Shown: positions 45,164 to 53,960, counted from the stretch's first letter. The stretch is 64,000 nucleotides of DNA from Ruminococcus sp. OA3 (GCF_022440845.1 NZ_JAKNTO010000001.1:2790001-2854000); one strand, 5' to 3'. Notes: generated from the letters alone by a model not told the origin. Translations and numbers: made by a program.

Positions 45164-45192
45164 AGAATATCACCTTTTTTATCTGAAGTCTA
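45164..45192 (-). promoter_or_regulatory. Probable promoter of the riboswitch operon
   Basis: Minus strand: -35 TAGACT (45192-45187), 17-base spacer, -10 TATTCT (45169-45164). The predicted transcript start falls just ahead of the aptamer, which supports it, although both boxes are imperfect. Confidence 0.5.
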
Positions 45193-45279
45193 CAAATTTT
45201 TTCGCTTAAATTCATTCCATTTTGTTATATAAATCACAGCATTGCATAACACCCGTACGCGTTTTCATCACCCGGATTC

Positions 45280-46419
45280 TTATGTTGTCCTGCGGTGCTT
45301 CGTGTCCGTCTGCACTCTCGTCAATCGCTCCCCCTCTGCATTAAATACATGTATCTTCTCCTGCTTCAGACGAACATATATCTCATGTCCAATTTGACCT
45401 GGGAAATCAGCATTCGTCATGACCGTGAGATTCGGTATGCCGGGCGCAGCAAGAAAAACGGCCACCTCACGCCCTGTATTCTCCAACAGGCCGATCTCCA
45501 TCCGGATGGCGCCAGGCTCATTCTTTGAAGCAAGCTCAATGTGTTCCGGACGGATGCCAGCCTTAAGCGGCTCTTGTAATTGCTCCCCAGGCAAATTACC
45601 TATATTTATAGGAATACGGGCTTCACCCAGAGTCAGAAAATGCTGCGCATGATATGATACAATCTTTGTATCCCATATATTCATATTGGGAGAGCCTATA
45701 AATCCGGCAACGAAAAGGTTAGCCGGATTTTGATAGATCTCCTGCGGCGTTCCAAACTGCTGTAAAACGCCGCAATTCATTACAGCAATACGTGTTCCCA
45801 TTGTCATGGCTTCGATCTGGTCATGTGTAACATATATTGTTGTTACACCCAATTCCCGCTGTAGCGTTATAATCTCCCGGCGCATCTCTGTGCGGAGTTT
45901 CGCATCCAGATTTGCCAGCGGTTCATCCATCAAAAAAAGCTTAGGCCTTCTCACCAATGACCGCGCAAGGGCCACACGCTGACGCTGCCCCCCGGAGAGT
46001 GCACCGGGCTTCCTTTCCAACAAAGTGTCCAGTTCCAGCTTTTTTGCCACCTCAGCTACCCGTGCCGCTGCTTCCTGCTTTTTGGTATGGCGCATCTTGA
46101 GGGGGAACGCAATATTATTCTTTACCTTCATGTTCGGATAGAGGGCATAATTCTGAAATACCATCGCAATGTCACGGTTCTTAGGCGGTACTTTATTAAC
46201 CACCCTGCCATCCATAAGGACCTCGCCGCTGCTGATGCCCTCAAGTCCCGCAATCATACGAAGCAGTGTAGTCTTTCCACAGCCGGAAGGCCCCACGAAA
46301 ACAATCAATTCACCCTGTTCTATTTCCATATCCATATTGATAACGGCGTGTACATTGCCTGGATACCACTTATTTACTTTGTGTATTTGCAGGCTGCCTG
46401 CCCGAACTTCATTATCCAT
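45280..46419 (-). CDS. ABC importer ATPase, MsmK/UgpC/MalK type
   Basis: 379-aa ATPase of the carbohydrate-uptake type: Walker A GPSGCGKTTLLRMIAG, Q-loop VFQNYALYPNMKV, signature LSGGQRQRVALARSL, Walker B LFLMDEPLANLDAKLR, switch YVTHDQIEAMTMG, followed by the C-terminal TOBE/regulatory domain (about 240-375). ATG 46419 follows GGAG; the upstream TTG is less likely. It is the last gene of the seven-gene operon that also carries the adaptor and MacB-like proteins, so it may power more than a simple importer. Confidence 0.93.
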   Translation of the reverse strand: MDNEVRAGSLQIHKVNKWYPGNVHAVINMDMEIEQGELIVFVGPSGCGKTTLLRMIAGLEGISSGEVLMDGRVVNKVPPKNRDIAMVFQNYALYPNMKVKNNIAFPLKMRHTKKQEAAARVAEVAKKLELDTLLERKPGALSGGQRQRVALARSLVRRPKLFLMDEPLANLDAKLRTEMRREIITLQRELGVTTIYVTHDQIEAMTMGTRIAVMNCGVLQQFGTPQEIYQNPANLFVAGFIGSPNMNIWDTKIVSYHAQHFLTLGEARIPINIGNLPGEQLQEPLKAGIRPEHIELASKNEPGAIRMEIGLLENTGREVAVFLAAPGIPNLTVMTNADFPGQIGHEIYVRLKQEKIHVFNAEGERLTRVQTDTKHRRTT

Positions 46420-46438
46420 AAACAACTCCTATTATATT

Positions 46439-47278
46439 TCAGTCCTTCATTCCAGAAGATATAATGCCTTGTTCAAGATATTTCTGCCCGAACATAAATA
46501 TCAGAAGCGGCGGCATAAGTGTAATCAGTGATGCGATCAGCGATACCCCCGCATTGTCCGCGGTGATGTTCGCCATATACAGAGACAGCGGCCAGAGTGT
46601 CTGATCCTTTAAGAATGCCTGAGGCGCCTCCATTGCGTTCCAGTACTCCAGAAAGCCCAGCACAACCGCGGAGAGGATACCCGGTGCGCCGAGAGGTATA
46701 CCCAATCTCAAAAATGTCTGGATGGGCGAAGCACCATCCACAGCTGCTGCCTCAGTAACCGCCCCTGGTACCGTCATAAAGAATCGGGTCATGATGAATA
46801 CCGGAAGGGTTGATGCGGCGCCGGGCAGAATAATGGCCCATGCAGTATCAATAAGACCTAACTTATTCAAAACCAGATAACTGGAAACCATAGTCACTTG
46901 AAAAGGCATCAGCATAAGGACAATATATAAGGTGTAAAGCACTTTTTTTCCGCGAAAGTCAAAACGTGCAAATGCCCATGCCGCAGGAGCGCCCAAAACA
47001 ATATGGCCCAATATAATGGGAAAGACCTGTTTACAGGAATTCCAGAATACATTAAAAAATTGAGGTGTATCAAACAACAGCTCCGCATAAGCCTGGAAGG
47101 TCGGGTAGCGTGCAAAAATCGGCCATGCAGCGAAGCCATCACCACTTTCTAAAACCGGGGCAAGGTTCCCGGACAACTCCCCGGGTCCCATAAGTGTACC
47201 GGATGAAAGCATCCACAGCGGTACCCATACAAAAACAGCGATCATAAAAAGGATGAGACAGATGAAAAATTTTTTCAA
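46439..47278 (-). CDS. Carbohydrate-type ABC permease (MalG-like)
   Basis: 279-aa permease with six membrane segments and the EAA loop EAAAVDGASPIQTFLRLGIPL. The N-terminal segment is followed by an extracytoplasmic loop of about 55 residues (LESGDGFAAWPIFARYPTFQAY), as in MalG-like proteins. Its start overlaps the end of the MalF-like gene by four bases. Confidence 0.92.
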   Translation of the reverse strand: MKKFFICLILFMIAVFVWVPLWMLSSGTLMGPGELSGNLAPVLESGDGFAAWPIFARYPTFQAYAELLFDTPQFFNVFWNSCKQVFPIILGHIVLGAPAAWAFARFDFRGKKVLYTLYIVLMLMPFQVTMVSSYLVLNKLGLIDTAWAIILPGAASTLPVFIMTRFFMTVPGAVTEAAAVDGASPIQTFLRLGIPLGAPGILSAVVLGFLEYWNAMEAPQAFLKDQTLWPLSLYMANITADNAGVSLIASLITLMPPLLIFMFGQKYLEQGIISSGMKD

Positions 47279-48231
47279 GAGCCGTCACCCCCACTCATGA
47301 TCTTCTGCAACAGCATAATCAAAGTAAATACGATAAGTGCCATCATTACAGCCCCAGCACACATTTTATCCACGTCCAAGCTGCTGTACCAGTTATTAAA
47401 CAGATGCTGAAGCATATAAATGCTATCATCGGGATAGCTGCCAGCAATGAGATAAGCTTCCCTGAATACCTTGAACGAATTGAGCAGGGACAGCACCGTG
47501 ACTGTGAACAACGTCGGCAACAGATTGGGCAGCGTGATCTTTATAAGCCGTTTTATGCTGCCCGCCCCGTCTATCTGTGCCGCCTCATACAGCGCCGGAT
47601 TGATAGCACTGATCCCTGAGAGCCATAGCACCATGTCATACCCAAAGTTTTTCCATATATATGCAAAAATCAAAACTGCAAATGCAGCCCCGCTTCCAAT
47701 CCAATCAATCGAAGTTTCATCCAGTAAAGACAGGATCCCATTGATTAATCCGTTTCTATGGAAAATCACCCTCCACAACAGAACAATTGAGGCCACCGGT
47801 ATTGCCATTGGCATTAAAAACGTTGTTTTGAAAATCCCATGCTTTTCCTGAAATGTAGTCAGCATCAATGCAACAACCAACGATATGATAAGCAATAGTG
47901 GTATGCAGACGAATATAAACTTTGCAGTATTGGCCGCTGCCAATTGGAATGCACTGTTACCCAGCACAGATATGTAGTTTTGGAATCCAACAAACTGATT
48001 ACTTACAGCGGAGAAAAAAGAACGCCGCAGTGCATCCACAAGCGGAATGAGTACCATTACACTCACGGCAAACAAACTCGGTGTCAAAAACAACCACGGT
48101 ACGATACGTTCTTTTAACGGGGCCTTGTATTCATGTTCGTTTTGATGTTTTTTCCTGTATATATATTTGGGCTTCCTCGCCGCTTTCGGCGAAGGTATAT
48201 TCTTTCTTCGGCAGAGAAGAGTTTTTATCAA
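47275..48231 (-). CDS. Carbohydrate-type ABC permease (MalF-like)
   Basis: About 318-aa permease: basic cytoplasmic N-terminus, first membrane segment at WLFLTPSLFAVSVMVLIPL, EAA loop YEAAQIDGAGSIKRLIKITLP. The frame is open to 48339; the likely start is TTG 48231, seven bases behind AAAGGAGG. That places the first 100 bases inside the 3' end of the upstream MacB-like gene in another frame, an unusually long overlap for this operon. A start after that gene's stop has no RBS and no in-frame ATG. Confidence 0.85.
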   Translation of the reverse strand: MIKTLLCRRKNIPSPKAARKPKYIYRKKHQNEHEYKAPLKERIVPWLFLTPSLFAVSVMVLIPLVDALRRSFFSAVSNQFVGFQNYISVLGNSAFQLAAANTAKFIFVCIPLLLIISLVVALMLTTFQEKHGIFKTTFLMPMAIPVASIVLLWRVIFHRNGLINGILSLLDETSIDWIGSGAAFAVLIFAYIWKNFGYDMVLWLSGISAINPALYEAAQIDGAGSIKRLIKITLPNLLPTLFTVTVLSLLNSFKVFREAYLIAGSYPDDSIYMLQHLFNNWYSSLDVDKMCAGAVMMALIVFTLIMLLQKIMSGGDGS

Positions 48232-49438
48232 CAGAGAACCTCCTTTCATGGGATACAAAGCCAAGCTTTCCTCCTTGCCAATGGAGCAAGAGATCAATGC
48301 AAAGCCATAGACAGGGCATGAAATACATAACCTTGCCAATCGAAATATTGTTGTATGACACTATATTTACAGATATCAGACAAAGTGACAGTGTATATAT
48401 CACGCAGCTCAAAATCAGTCCCGAGTATGCGCGTATTGATGTCATCCTGGCCGCTATTGCCACAAGGACAGAAGCGAATAAAGAAAACAACAGCAGTAAA
48501 AACGCCGCATTCCAAAGCTCCTTATCCCGGAAGGTCGGGGCTGCCGACATCCAGACAGTAAGATTCTCCCAATGATTCCAAAATAAATTTTTCCAAAATT
48601 TAAAGTCAGACCACCTTGAAGGGATAAAGCTTGAAGGAATATCCGGAAAATCAATACAGATCACTAATCCGGCCAAGGCGATCAAGGCAAGCGGCAGATA
48701 GGAAATCATCCACATCGGATAGTGCCGAAGCTTTCCTCCCCGCTTAATCAACCTTATAACAATGCCAAACGCCAAAACCATAGCGGGAAGCCGGTAAATC
48801 ATGTCAAACACCCACCCCATCAGTGGTAAATCGAGAATTGTACCTCCTGTGAAGCCCGAAGCCGTAAGATAACGCTCTGCCTTCTCCCGCGTTCCGCCAT
48901 CAGAAAATATTAACTGCATATTGGACAGTGTATCACTGGATTCCTCCTCTGCCTGCCGGAATACCCTTGATGTATCATCATCGAATACACCACGAACATA
49001 TAATACCTCCCCTCCAATCTTGATCTGCATACCGAGCACATTCGTGCTTCCCCATAATGAAAACGCCAATTCTGAGCTGATGGCGCAGCCCGCTGTATCA
49101 GACTGCGAGGGTAAAGAACCAACGAGTATGGTTTTTGACGTGATATCTTCACAGGCTCCAAAAACAACAACCACATCGGCAGTCGTACTCCCCATCTCTG
49201 CATCCATGATCTCCTGTGCGGAATATACCTGCCACAGCGTGACCTCCGGCTGCTTTGCAAGGCCATCCTGCTTTGCATATTTTTGCTGCCTGACAAGAGC
49301 AGACGGACTGACACCACCAGTTTCCCATCGTACACTGACACTTGAGCATAAGCCAAGAGCTGCAATAAAGAATGAGCAGGCCATACACCATACGAAAGCC
49401 GCCAGTATTCCTGTTACTGTGAGAGCCCGGTAATTCAT
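48131..49438 (-). CDS. Membrane protein with MacB-like periplasmic domain, no ATPase
   Basis: 435-aa protein: membrane segment at about 5-32, a 160-residue outside domain, then five hydrophobic segments. The outside domain contains AGCAISSELAFSLWGSTNVLGMQIKIGG and VRGVFDD, matching the core of MacB_PCD domains (normally found in MacB/FtsX/LolC-type ABC permeases). The membrane part does not look like FtsX. No nucleotide-binding motif is present. ATG 49438 lies seven bases inside-downstream of the adaptor stop; a TTG at 49456 is an alternative. Function unknown; partnership with the adaptor upstream is likely. Confidence 0.7.
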   Translation of the reverse strand: MNYRALTVTGILAAFVWCMACSFFIAALGLCSSVSVRWETGGVSPSALVRQQKYAKQDGLAKQPEVTLWQVYSAQEIMDAEMGSTTADVVVVFGACEDITSKTILVGSLPSQSDTAGCAISSELAFSLWGSTNVLGMQIKIGGEVLYVRGVFDDDTSRVFRQAEEESSDTLSNMQLIFSDGGTREKAERYLTASGFTGGTILDLPLMGWVFDMIYRLPAMVLAFGIVIRLIKRGGKLRHYPMWMISYLPLALIALAGLVICIDFPDIPSSFIPSRWSDFKFWKNLFWNHWENLTVWMSAAPTFRDKELWNAAFLLLLFSLFASVLVAIAARMTSIRAYSGLILSCVIYTLSLCLISVNIVSYNNISIGKVMYFMPCLWLCIDLLLHWQGGKLGFVSHERRFSVDKNSSLPKKEYTFAESGEEAQIYIQEKTSKRT

Positions 49439-49445
49439 AGAATTG

Positions 49446-51146
49446 TTAGCCTTCAATGCGAACTCTGTCTCCTTCCGAAATAGTCTTATTTGAGCTCGTG
49501 ATCACCTTATCCGAGTAGGTCAGAGCATTTTCTGTACTTTCAATGCTCATCATCTGCCCGTCCCTGTCCTTAACGATGATATCAACCCGTGAAGTAATCC
49601 ACTCGGTTCCCATCACAGTATTTTGTTTACGGATTACGAGAACATGATCACCGCGAGAGTCTCTTCTTAATGCGGTCAGCGGCAGGCAGTTCTGATATGT
49701 CTCACTTTTTTTGTTCAAAGAAAGTTGTGCAGACATACCGGGAGTATATTTACCGTCGGGGAGAGTGACCGTCACCGGAACCATGTTATCCTCATCAGCT
49801 GTTCCCATGGCTGCTATCTTCACATCCAGCTTCTGAGTGCTGCCGTCAAGTCTATAGCTAAGTTCCCCTGTATCATTTACTGAAAAGTTCTCGGCATTCT
49901 CTTTATCCAGACTCCCTTTAAAAACAAAACCCACGCCATCGTTGGACAGTGCAACTACTTCAACATCTGCTTCCGTTTTTGAACCCTTTTCCAAAGTTTT
50001 CAAAACCGTACCGGAAACCGGAGCCATAACATGACCACCATTGTCTATGATTTCTTTCAGTGTGTCACGTAATTTTTCCTTTTCTGACAACTCAGCCTTA
50101 TAAGTGACACTCTCAATTTCTGCCTCAGTCTGCGATTTAGACTTGTTTTCCTGCGCCTTTTTCAATGCCCGCCGCGCCGCTTCAATGTTTTTTTCGGCAG
50201 CGTAGAGTTCCTCATCCTTTGAGTCTTCAAACTCTCTCTGGGCACTGATTAACGCACTCTCTGCAGCTTCAATAGCGGACTGAGCATCCATAACCGCAGC
50301 CTCATCTGAAAAATCTGTACGGTTTTCTGCCGAAGAAAGCGCCTCATCGGTATCAGAAAGTGCGTTGTCCCAACGCGCCTTGATAGCTTCAAGGTTTTGA
50401 ACGGCGCTATCGTAGGCAGGCGTTCCCTCCTCAGCCTCTGAGAGCACTTGCTGTGCCGCGCGAACCGCATCATCCCCAGATTCTTGAACATTCTTCCGAT
50501 TTTCCTCCGCTTCCTTAATGAATGCCTGCCTTGTAGCTGTGATGGCTCTGTCTTTATTTTCGATTGCATTGGCAATCGCTGCTTCGAGGTCTGCAAAATC
50601 ATTCCGCTCAAGCTTAGCAACTAAACGGTCATACGCCTGCTGTGCATCATCAAGCGCCTGCTGTGCATCATCAACACTATCGCTGCTTCCTTTCCCGGAA
50701 AGACTTATCTTCTGGTTAAGGATATAGATCTCATCCTCGAGACCCTCAATCTTTTCTTTTATGGGAGATACATCAAACGCAAGCAGCGCCTCGCCTTCGC
50801 TCACCTGCTTTCCCCTTTCTGCATTAACCTTGATAACCCTGAGGCCCTCCGGCAGGGTGATGGATATACCATCCTCTGCGTCAATTGTTCCATCAATTTC
50901 AGCTTTGTTCGTCAATGTTCCACTTGTCATTGTTGATACCTGAACGCTGGCAATCGTGGCAGAATCAGACACACGGGAAACGATCGTTAAGACAAAAATC
51001 AGTACAAAAAATGTGACTATAAGACGTATTGCTATACGCTGTACACGGTTACTCAACAGAGGCTTATGCTTTAATCCAGAGGCAAACATATCTTTTTCCT
51101 GTGTGATAATATCGTTGATCTTTTCCTTGATATGTAAGAGCTTCAT
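49446..51146 (-). CDS. HlyD/MacA-like membrane-fusion (adaptor) protein
   Basis: 566-aa protein: cytoplasmic N-terminus (about 1-38), one membrane anchor (IRLIVTFFVLIFVLTIVS), half-lipoyl domain (about 90-120, SITLPEGLRVIKVNAERGKQ), a very long Ala/Glu/Lys-rich coiled-coil hairpin (about 125-370), second half-lipoyl (GGHVMAPVSGTVLKTLEKGS) and beta-barrel domains. This is the layout of MacA-type adaptors, which in Gram-positives link ABC transporters to extracellular substrates. The hairpin is longer than usual. It lies eight bases ahead of the MacB-like gene. Confidence 0.88.
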   Translation of the reverse strand: MKLLHIKEKINDIITQEKDMFASGLKHKPLLSNRVQRIAIRLIVTFFVLIFVLTIVSRVSDSATIASVQVSTMTSGTLTNKAEIDGTIDAEDGISITLPEGLRVIKVNAERGKQVSEGEALLAFDVSPIKEKIEGLEDEIYILNQKISLSGKGSSDSVDDAQQALDDAQQAYDRLVAKLERNDFADLEAAIANAIENKDRAITATRQAFIKEAEENRKNVQESGDDAVRAAQQVLSEAEEGTPAYDSAVQNLEAIKARWDNALSDTDEALSSAENRTDFSDEAAVMDAQSAIEAAESALISAQREFEDSKDEELYAAEKNIEAARRALKKAQENKSKSQTEAEIESVTYKAELSEKEKLRDTLKEIIDNGGHVMAPVSGTVLKTLEKGSKTEADVEVVALSNDGVGFVFKGSLDKENAENFSVNDTGELSYRLDGSTQKLDVKIAAMGTADEDNMVPVTVTLPDGKYTPGMSAQLSLNKKSETYQNCLPLTALRRDSRGDHVLVIRKQNTVMGTEWITSRVDIIVKDRDGQMMSIESTENALTYSDKVITSSNKTISEGDRVRIEG

Positions 51147-51165
51147 TGTGTGGTCTCCTGTATAG

Positions 51166-51699
51166 TTAATAATTAAACTCTATCATAATTATTTTATCCG
51201 CCAGATAAGTGCCATCTGCCTGCTGGGTTCCAAAAAGCAACACAAAATCATCGTCCTTTAGTTCGCTTTTATCACCATCGTCAAGAGAATACTTCCCGCC
51301 CTGAGAATCAACCAGCGCTCTTTGAAATATAGTTTCATCCGTAAAAGTAACACTTACACTGCCTCTGTCTGCTTCACCATCAGTAGAAGCAAAGCTTGTA
51401 CCTATCGTACATGTTGTTTCGGTACAGCCACTGACTGCCCCACTGAAGTCGGCTGAAGTAAACATATCATTTGCATCCGTAAATGTGTTTTCAACGGTTA
51501 TTTCCTCTTTTTCACTGCCAGCGTCATCTTGGGGATCATTTTTTGCAACAGATCCCTGATCGGCTGGTACCGCATCTGACTGCGTATCGTTGATTTGGTT
51601 ATTGGAAGTTTTAGGTTCCGTTTCTGCACCTGTGCATCCTGAAAATAAAAGCATCCCTGCACAAATGATTCCATACAGGCTTACCATTCGTTTTTTCAT
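51166..51699 (-). CDS. Small lipoprotein of unknown function
   Basis: 177-aa secreted lipoprotein: signal peptide with lipobox LLFSGCTGA, an unstructured Asn/Asp/Glu-rich linker (about 25-70), then a compact domain of about 100 residues containing CTETTCTIGTSF and FVLLFGTQQADGTYLADKIIMIEF. The end resembles the beta-rich DUF5666-like pattern in which a property is tuned by an added compound, but I cannot assign a family with confidence. It lies 19 bases ahead of the adaptor gene and is surely part of the same operon. Confidence 0.8.
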   Translation of the reverse strand: MKKRMVSLYGIICAGMLLFSGCTGAETEPKTSNNQINDTQSDAVPADQGSVAKNDPQDDAGSEKEEITVENTFTDANDMFTSADFSGAVSGCTETTCTIGTSFASTDGEADRGSVSVTFTDETIFQRALVDSQGGKYSLDDGDKSELKDDDFVLLFGTQQADGTYLADKIIMIEFNY

Positions 51700-51730
51700 A
51701 ATTCTTAATTCCTTTCTGTTTTAATCATAA

Positions 51731-53848
51731 CTACATCTGTTCCTTTATATAAAGGCTGGCGCGGCTCTGGATCTTTTTGGCAGCTTCCTGTACGCTTATC
51801 GATCCGGCAAAAAATTCTGAGGCTTCTTCTAATATGATGTCCTCCAGGCTCTGGCTTTCATTTACTGCATAGGACACACTGCTTAAGAGCGTCCTCATAA
51901 GCTCTACATCCTCCTGTGTTATCTTCCCGTCCTCGTACAGGAACGTCCACATGGAATTACCATTCATAGCGGCCTGCATTACAGTATCAAACGCTCCCTT
52001 ATGGAATGGCAGAAGATAACAGGACTCCTGATGCTCTTTCATCAAAAATGTCCTCACAAACCCCCATGCACCATCCTTATACTTGCTGGATGAGGATATT
52101 CCAATCTTTACTTCCGGCTTGATCGCATGGTATTCTCCATGGGAGCTTGGCAGGCCTATTACATTTACGTTTCCCTGATAGGAATCTCTGTACCGTGCAA
52201 TTTGGTATGCACTGTAAACAGCTTCATAAGATGCTACAGCAGCACTCAAGTCCGCTTCGAAGCCGCTCTGGCTGCTCTCCTGAATTTTCCCGGCAAACTC
52301 CAGCAATTCTATGAACTCCGAAGAGTTGAAAAAGCACTCACCAGAGGCCCAGTCAACAAAGCTGTCATTGGTCTGGAGCATTATTTCAAGAAATGATGTA
52401 CTTGACAGATTACTTATGGAATTTAGCCCCGAGGTTTCCAGAACTTTTTCCAGGCTGTCCAGCGTCCATCCCCCATTTTCACCAAGGGCACTTGTATTAG
52501 CCAGCATTGTGGATATAGCTACACCATTTGTAATGTAAGGCAGTTTACCGTCAATGCTTATGGCGTCAAACACATTTGCGAAATAGTCATCCATATTAAT
52601 TTCTGAGTCGTTCTTAATATACGTATAGAGATCCTCCAACAACCCCTTGTTATGGTAGATCGGAACCGATAAATTGCTCATATCCAAAATGTCTGGTATA
52701 TCCCCTGAAATAATCTTTGTATTAAAATTTAAAATGGCATTATCCCATTCCTCATCGGATACGTTTTGCTCATATGGAAAATATTCCGTCAGTTCAATCT
52801 TATATTCTTTATTTGTTTTATTAAAATCCGAAACAGCCTGGACAACACTTGGATCGGCAGTCAGGCTCACCATACTGAGTTCTGTCCGATTATCTTTTCC
52901 CCTGGAAAGCACCCCTATCTCATAGGAGAGTACAGAAGTCTGGTTGGACGACGCGGCCAGAACCACAAATCGGCCATCCTCAAGCTCACATACATGAACA
53001 TCCGATGTGTTCAACCCCATATCAGACCAGTTGAAGATAAGCTTACCTTCCTGTGCCCCGGCACTATAACCATACAGGCTTGAGGAGTCAAAAAGATAGA
53101 AATTGTCGGTACTTCCCCCAAACAGACCTGCTGTTGTTCCTAAATAAATGGGATCTCTGTGCCAATCCTTATTATCTATATCCACGGTAAGCAGATGATA
53201 GTTCGCTCTGTCCGCAGTAGTGGCGCACACACCAATCTGCCCCTCAGCGGTCGTTATGGTGGTCATAAGATTTCCATCATAATTGAGATCAAACAAAAAC
53301 TCACCATTGTTGTCAAAAAGATAAGCATATGTACTGCTGCATTTGGCTGCTATGCAGATATTCCCCTCGGCATCCATACTCATAAATATTTCACTGCCAG
53401 ATGAGGAAGTAACTGTGGCATCCAGTACCGACGATAAATCTACGGATTGGACTGCTGCATTGCTGCGATCAAATTTTTTCAAACTGTAGCCTCCTGTATT
53501 ATCCTTGCAGACAGCCCATATGCTGCCGTGCTGATCCATCCCAAAATCCAGAAGTACAGTTGAATCCTCAATTACCAGCGGCAGCTTTTGAAAATCACCA
53601 TCATCAATTGATATTGCCGCCAGATACGAGACCTCATCACCTTCCTGGCAGCACACATAAGCCTTGTCATCGCTGATCAGGAGCCTTGAAATATATGTGA
53701 CTGCATCAGGAATGTCAAAAAAACTTGCGACATAGGATTCATGAGCCTCCTCACTCTTGGTGTTATGACCACATGCCGTCATAGAAAAAAGTATCGCTAT
53801 CAAACATAGCACTGAGATGTTTCGTTGTAATATTTTCATAGTATCCAC
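51731..53848 (-). CDS. Lipoprotein: predicted beta-propeller fused to extracellular solute-binding protein
   Basis: 705-aa secreted lipoprotein (lipobox FSMTACGHN). Residues about 40-325 contain repeated short blades with D-x-x-G-x-I/x-V patterns (FGMDQHGSIWAVCKDN, MSMDAEGNICIAAKCS, ITTAEGQIGVCATTA, LEDGRFVVLAASS), consistent with a beta-propeller. Residues about 335-690 form a family 1 solute-binding domain (SLTADPSVVQAVSDFNKTN, ISGDIPDILDMSN, DGKLPYITNGVAISTML). Ordinary carbohydrate binders are about 430 aa and lack the propeller. GTG 53848 (shown) and ATG 53839 are both possible starts behind AGGAGG. First gene of the operon. Confidence 0.8.
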   Translation of the reverse strand: MDTMKILQRNISVLCLIAILFSMTACGHNTKSEEAHESYVASFFDIPDAVTYISRLLISDDKAYVCCQEGDEVSYLAAISIDDGDFQKLPLVIEDSTVLLDFGMDQHGSIWAVCKDNTGGYSLKKFDRSNAAVQSVDLSSVLDATVTSSSGSEIFMSMDAEGNICIAAKCSSTYAYLFDNNGEFLFDLNYDGNLMTTITTAEGQIGVCATTADRANYHLLTVDIDNKDWHRDPIYLGTTAGLFGGSTDNFYLFDSSSLYGYSAGAQEGKLIFNWSDMGLNTSDVHVCELEDGRFVVLAASSNQTSVLSYEIGVLSRGKDNRTELSMVSLTADPSVVQAVSDFNKTNKEYKIELTEYFPYEQNVSDEEWDNAILNFNTKIISGDIPDILDMSNLSVPIYHNKGLLEDLYTYIKNDSEINMDDYFANVFDAISIDGKLPYITNGVAISTMLANTSALGENGGWTLDSLEKVLETSGLNSISNLSSTSFLEIMLQTNDSFVDWASGECFFNSSEFIELLEFAGKIQESSQSGFEADLSAAVASYEAVYSAYQIARYRDSYQGNVNVIGLPSSHGEYHAIKPEVKIGISSSSKYKDGAWGFVRTFLMKEHQESCYLLPFHKGAFDTVMQAAMNGNSMWTFLYEDGKITQEDVELMRTLLSSVSYAVNESQSLEDIILEEASEFFAGSISVQEAAKKIQSRASLYIKEQM

Positions 53849-53869
53849 GATCCTCCTGCATATAAAATA

Positions 53870-53911
53870 CCTGCTCTTTCAGGTATATTCAGCATACCAT
53901 GAATGAGCAGG
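53870..53911. other. Long stem-loop in the 5' leader of the binding-protein operon
   Basis: CCTGCTC (53870-53876) pairs with GAGCAGG (53905-53911); inner pairings TTCA/TGAA and GGTAT/ATACC extend it to a nearly continuous stem. On the minus strand it ends about ten bases before the RBS and is followed by TATTTTATAT. It could attenuate read-through from the upstream two-component genes or stabilise the operon mRNA. Confidence 0.5.
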
Positions 53912-53960
53912 CAGTTTTTTAAGTTCATATAAATGATTGACTAAGGAATGATAAATGAAA

